The position numbers and the translations under genes are program-made. Below the pieces are notes generated by a model. The model had not been told where the DNA came from, searched no databases, and saw nothing but the letters and a program-made list of their open reading frames with translations. Below, one piece after another: positions 59,638 through 64,000 of a stretch of DNA of 64,000 nucleotides (positions are counted from its first letter, which is position 1; each line of letters starts with the position of its first letter). The DNA is from Gymnothorax reevesii (Eukaryota; Chordata; Actinopteri; Anguilliformes; Muraenidae). The DNA lies in contig CM056573.1 of the NCBI GenBank assembly GCA_029721435.1, positions 97,917,947-97,981,946 of the forward strand, in the 5' to 3' direction.

Positions 59638-60437
59638 GTCTCGTTATGTTTTCGTCATCAAAGAGCCATGTTAATTTCGTTACCGTCTCGTTATTGACAT
59701 GTAAAAAAGGTGCGTCAACGAAATGATTTCGTTATCGTCATCGTTGACGAGAACAACACTGTTGCAAAGGGGGCAAAAACTAACCCTAAGCGCTTCTTTC
59801 AATATTGTAGCAGAAAAAGGAAAGTTAAAGAGCAGGTTAAGTGCATAAAGAATAAAAACTGATCGCTGCCATATGAAAACAAGCATTTTGCAAATTTCTT
59901 AAACAGTTACTTTGTTGAGAACTTTACCTCAGAGGGGGTCTTTATTTGGCCAGAAGGCATGACAAATGCTCAAGATTATTTTGCGGAAATTGAGGTTCGG
60001 GATAACAAAGTATTAGACAAGTTCCATATACTAAAGGCAGATAAGGGGGCGGGTCCTGATGGCTTATATCCTAGAGTGCTCAGGGAAGTTGGTGAGATTA
60101 TCGCTGATCGGCGATGAGGATATATCGTTGTTAGCAGAAGAACTAGCTTGGTGAAAAGCTGATTAATGCTGATGTCTGAGCATGCTTAACAATGGAATAT
60201 TGCATGTTGCTATGGGCTGAGTCCGGCTTGTCAAAAATTATCTTCTGCAATGGTGGTTCAAAAATGTCAAAAGTGGCATTTTTTGCATTTTGCAATAGTT
60301 GTGAGTAGATATAATGATGCACGCAAGCTGTATGTGTTGCGTTTGAGTTTTCGGAAATTTATGCTCCCTTTTATTTTGACCGTTCAGAATTTCTCGACAG
60401 GGTGCTTATTCTTAGCTGTTGTAGAGTGTGTGTTTGC

Positions 60438-60995
60438 CAGTGGCGGCTTGTGAATTGGCAACAGGGGAAGCTCAAACAATTCCTTTCAATCATTCATTTA
60501 AATTACAATTTAATTTCAGAAACCGAAAACATTATCCGATGCGGCCAGTTTTCATTAATTACGCATACCTGTCAACTGTCATGCATTCGGCATGAGTTTA
60601 AGCGGCATTTTTACGTTCCTCTGCTGTAGACAGCAAGTATTCTATCAACGCGTATATAAAAGATTTTCGCATGGAATTTAAGTACTTGTGCGTGGAGGAG
60701 TTTGACGCAATGGAATTGCATAAAGACGTTTCAAATTATCTTATTTCATTCAAACGATCATGAAACAAATGCATTGCTTCCAACCCCAACCCCTGAGTAA
60801 ATAAAAGCGTGAGAAGTCTGGAGTCGTAATCAGTATGCGTTATAAATGAAAACTGGCCACATCTGATAATGTAGAGAGTTTTCGGAGTTTCTGCTGTGGT
60901 AATTTAAATGAATTATTGAAAACAGGTCATGACCAGTCATTAATTTTAAGGGATTGTTTGAGCTTCCCCCATTGCGAGTTCACGAGCCACCGCTG
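60438..60995. mobile_element. hAT-type MITE, 558 bp
   Basis: Inverted ends of about 45 bp start CAGTGGCGGCTTGTGAATTG. Flanking octamers GTGTTTGC (60430-60437) and GTGTATGC (60996-61003) differ at one base. It sits inside the outer hAT shell. No coding was seen. Confidence 0.9.
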
Positions 60996-61462
60996 GTGTA
61001 TGCCTACTTGTTTGAGCACACAAATGTGTGAGTTTTGTGCCAGAGAGATGTATATTGTCCTACTGATAGCTGGTCTTTATTCTTTTTGGTGACGCAATTT
61101 CTGTATTATTTTATTGAATATACGTAAGCCTTTCTATGATGAAAGTATTTTGTGCTATAATGGTCATGAATTGAAACTGCAGTTACAAGTGATTGTTGAT
61201 GCATTATTGCATAGAAAGTAAGCAGGGCTGATGTTGCGCAGATGGGACAGGTCAGTAGTGTAATTGTGATTGTACTTGGCGCAGCGATGACGCGGGGGGG
61301 CCTTGAAAAAGTGGTAACCCCGAGGCCTATGGTTCTTTAATGCGGCCCTGGCTAGGGGTTAATGGTTTTCAACTCTCCAACATATTTGGCAGATCCAAAC
61401 ATGCCTGTAGGCCTCCTCCCCTGAGGATACCTCATCCATACTTATGTTCTCCTCTCTTCTGT

Positions 61463-61578
61463 CTTCCATTTGCACGCCAAGCATTTTATCCATGCCGAAG
61501 GTCAAGTTAGCCGTCAATCTCTTCCATTTGCACAGCAAGCATTTTATCCACGCCAAAGGTCAAGTTAGCCGTCAATCT
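61463..61578. repeat. Two-copy tandem duplication, 58-bp unit
   Basis: Each unit starts CTTCCATTTGCAC and ends AGTTAGCCGTCAATCT, with about four differences. Confidence 0.85.
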
Positions 61579-64000
61579 CCCAGGGTGTAACTCGATTTAG
61601 ATGCACACTTTCACTTCCCTGTGTTGAAGCACAACAGCTTTTGAGTTTTCTGCTATATTGCAACTCTGTGGTGTTTCTACAATCAGGATTCTAGATGAGC
61701 TGTTCTCAGATTCAGACTCCAGCTAGGGTCCATCAGGAATCCTGCCAGAGGGAGTGAACTGAAGCGGATATGCTCACTGAGAAACATGCGTATTATGTCA
61801 GCGTTTTTTCCATACTAAAGCGAAAAAAGAGAAAGGAGTTGATAAAAGTCACTCTATCACATAGTGCCTGTGCCAAACAATGCAAAGTTGTGAAAAATGT
61901 TCCAAAGTGAGAAATGAAAAAGACTGAGGTTGTTCCAATGGCACATGAACATTTTTCTCTCGCTCCCCTCCCAAGTGATAAACACCTCAAAGTGTGATTC
62001 GGTATTAAATGATGTGTGAGAAAAACTATTTTATTTCACAACAAGCTTAGATTATGATATTAAACATTCAGCCCAGCCCAGAAAAAAACAATCTCATTCC
62101 CCACTTTTCTCAGAAAACAAAGAAATTATCTTTGTTTCATTTCATCCCCATAAAGAAGCCCTTTTCGTGCTGCAAATAATGTGCCTGGCCTTTTAACATT
62201 ATGAAGAGATTTTTGTTTGCAAGAATTCACTTCATCCAGTATTAAGGCTCAGAGGCAAGCAAGTACAGTGTAATTAATGGAATACAAATTCCTTCATAAA
62301 TAGTGCTCCTAAAAAGTAGGTAAAAATATGCAATAATTAATTTTTTGTATGGAATATGATACTAAGAACATCTCAAATGAGGTACAAGAAAAGCTTTTCC
62401 AACTCATAATCTCGCTTTTTGCATAAAAGATTGTTTGTTTTCAATTTCAGAGTAGCAAGTCAGTCAAACATTACCTCTAACTGCCCAATTGATCATACCT
62501 AAGTGCGTGCATCTGAACATGTGTGTGTGCGTGCGTGCGGGTGTGTCTACGTGCGTTTGTGAGTGTGTCTGTGTGTGTGCGCTTGTTTTTGAGGGAGGAG
62601 CTCCCAGGCTGAGCGCATTCCAGGGCGCTGGCTTTGACCAGACCACTGGCCTTAGAAAGCATGACCTGTTTGGCTTCAGGGGTATGGTATAAACAAACTT
62701 GGGAACTTGACCCAAAGGTGGACTGTGCTGAGAAAAATGTTTTTATTACTCCAGGTGTCATTCACCTCAAAAGGCTGCTTCTTCCTTCATCGGCCAAACA
62801 GGTAAGTGTCAGATTTTGTAATTGGATTGAAGGACTGATGGCTTTGGATGCAAATCACACATCTTTTAAATAAGAGGCTCATTAGAGCTTAGTGGCCAAG
62901 CCAGTGCAACCTAAGTGCTTTCCACTCTGGTATGCCCCCCTTCCCCTACCCACAACACACATACACACACACTCGCTCGTACGCACACGTGTGCACACAC
63001 ACACGCCCACATATAGACACCAAAATAAATGCCATGGAATACCATTTTTAATATGATGTATTGTGCTGGTGAATGTCAAATGTGGAAATGTTCAGGGTAA
63101 TCAATCAGACTAGAAATGCTCTTTGAATTTTTTTAAATTTATACATTGCAAATACATTCTTCAAAAGCATTTGTCCAAAACTGTTTTGGTAATATGTACT
63201 GCATAGCAAAGGCAATGAAGTTACTCTCATTTGATATATCCAAGAAAACTACTTGTATAACTGAGGTAGTCAACTAATGTTAATAGCATTACCAGCCTCT
63301 GAAAAACAGAGTAAAAAGGTTTGGTGCTTAACGAACAAGAATGTTTCTAGTAGTGGGATAGACAAACACCTTGTACTGCCTAAAGGTTTCAGACCAAAAC
63401 AAAGCTGTTACAAAAAGCCCTGAGCCAAATTTTTCGTGCAAGTTGCCACAAATTTGAACGCCTGTGCTATTACAAGCAGATCCCTGCCTTTCCTTTGACT
63501 CCTGCAGAAGATGATTAGCTGCTATGACTTTTGGCCTATTGACTGGAGTTTCAAATCCTCAGACAGAAGCAGGAGAGAGATCTGCCAGGGGATTCAACAC
63601 AACAAAGGCTGTAGTTACGTATGTACCCCGAGGAAAGAGGCCTGAAAATGCTGCTCAGGGTGTCTCAATGCAGTCCTACTGCTCAGATAAAATCTGGACT
63701 GGGGTGACCCCATATTTAGCTCAAAATAGGCCCCTGGTGTATGACACAGGCCCATTATGAATTGGAAGGGAAAATAGTTCAGTGGCAGGCTTTGTAAAGA
63801 TAACCCTAATAAAAACTCCTGTAAAACTAATAACACAGAGTTAATGGTTAGTCTGCCATTTAGAAAAAGTAATGGAATGTGTGCTTTTCAAAATAAGTTT
63901 GATTCCATTGAAGCCCAAATAACCATCTGGTTTGCCAGAGAAGCGAAAACATGTCTTCCTCTTAATTACAATTTGCCAGATTGAGGAGTTTTTAAATCCC
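61579..64000. other. Unassigned region with dinucleotide repeats
   Basis: Imperfect (GT)n lies at about 62519-62582 and (CA)n at about 62950-63015. No gene, terminal repeat or RNA was recognised. The small frames around the microsatellites are repeat by-products. Confidence 0.45.

Larger units (their letters stand above)
55329..59761 (-). mobile_element. Complete hAT transposon with perfect target duplication
   Basis: A 4433-bp element begins CAGTGTTGTT and ends AACAACACTG. Flanks are a perfect 8-bp duplication TTGCAAAG at 55321-55328 and 59762-59769. Subterminal regions carry repeated ACGAAAA/TTTTCGT motifs at both ends (near 55382, 55455, 55493 and 59597, 59622, 59648, 59713), likely transposase-binding sites. 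A single minus-strand gene with two introns fills the middle. It inserted into CR1 ORF2, whose sequence continues on both sides. Confidence 0.95.
54275..60108 (+). pseudogene. CR1-type LINE ORF2 (endonuclease and RT start), interrupted
   Basis: 54131-54754 encodes the front of an APE endonuclease (LNARIIKNKFPELDAVI, ITETRL, GGVALYVN, GVCYRPP). A small insertion near 54709 shifts the frame, and 54700-55328 continues with NYPGINWEKV, DLVLRNDPDR and the SDH-type motif, here TSSHSAV. At 55329 a 4.4-kb hAT transposon splits the gene; after 59762 the protein resumes (NPKRFFQYCSRK, stop, then FTSEGVF and the RT entry GAGPDGLYPRVLREVGEIIA). It ends near 60108 before the catalytic RT blocks. It contains one frameshift, one stop and one insertion. 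The 5' end is kept and the 3' end lost, the reverse of usual LINE truncation. Confidence 0.85.
51318..61350. mobile_element. Outer hAT shell containing a CR1 LINE and other inserts
   Basis: A 14-bp terminal repeat CAGGGCCGCATTAA starts at 51318 and its exact complement ends at 61350. Flanking octamers ATTAGGGG (51310-51317) and GCTAGGGG (61351-61358) agree at six of eight positions. The original element would be the outer sequence (51318 to about 52.5 kb and about 60.1-61.35 kb); the middle is a CR1-type LINE carrying another hAT, and a hAT MITE sits at 60438. No transposase was recognised in the shell. The long span makes chance pairing possible, but repeat plus duplication support it. Confidence 0.6.

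Noticed and set aside
62464..63079. Thr/His/Cys-rich frames
   Set aside because: Translations of (GT)n and (CA)n microsatellites.

Overview
The window is vertebrate, most probably ray-finned fish, intergenic DNA made almost entirely of transposable elements. The fish call rests on element types: Tc1-like DNA transposons, many hAT copies and MITEs, L2-, L1- and CR1-type LINEs, a tRNA-derived SINE, canonical Ty3/gypsy relatives, and one Gmr1-like retrotransposon. I could not name a species, and I found no host gene, rRNA, tRNA gene or CRISPR array. Nearly all long open frames belong to transposons or are by-products of repeats.

Layout. 0-12 kb: Tc1 remnants, a minus-strand gypsy pol relic with its 3' LTR, a Tc1 deletion derivative, a hAT MITE with long arms, a Tc1 transposase relic, an L2 3' end, and another gypsy relic carrying a SINE. 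12.1-14.8 kb: a solo LTR split by a foldback MITE and a 159-bp tandem-repeat element, then two hAT MITEs. 15.6-20 kb: LINE 3' ends, a hAT element and a 31-bp minisatellite. 20.0-26.0 kb: an almost complete young Gmr1-like element (minus strand) with near-identical 497-bp LTRs, TTTG target duplications, and integrase upstream of reverse transcriptase. 26-31 kb: mostly unassigned. 31-39.3 kb: nested MITEs, a hAT element split by a solo LTR, a Tc1 MITE, two further solo LTRs, and two LINE relics. 39.3-48.4 kb: sparse, with a LINE RT relic, a piggyBac-like tail and a Tc1 relic. 48.7-50.6 kb: a foldback MITE, a gypsy gag relic and a Tc1 end. 51.3-61.35 kb: a three-level nest, with an outer hAT shell containing a CR1-type LINE that itself contains a 4.4-kb hAT transposon with an apparently intact three-exon transposase gene. 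61.4-64 kb: unassigned sequence with microsatellites.

Insertions can be ordered from target-site duplications: 8 bp for eight hAT-type copies (some imperfect), 5 bp for four copies of one solo-LTR family, 4 bp for the Gmr1-like element, and TA for Tc1. The two most interesting objects are the intact-looking hAT transposon at 55.3-59.8 kb and the Gmr1-like element at 20.0-26.0 kb. All coordinates and identities were read by eye.
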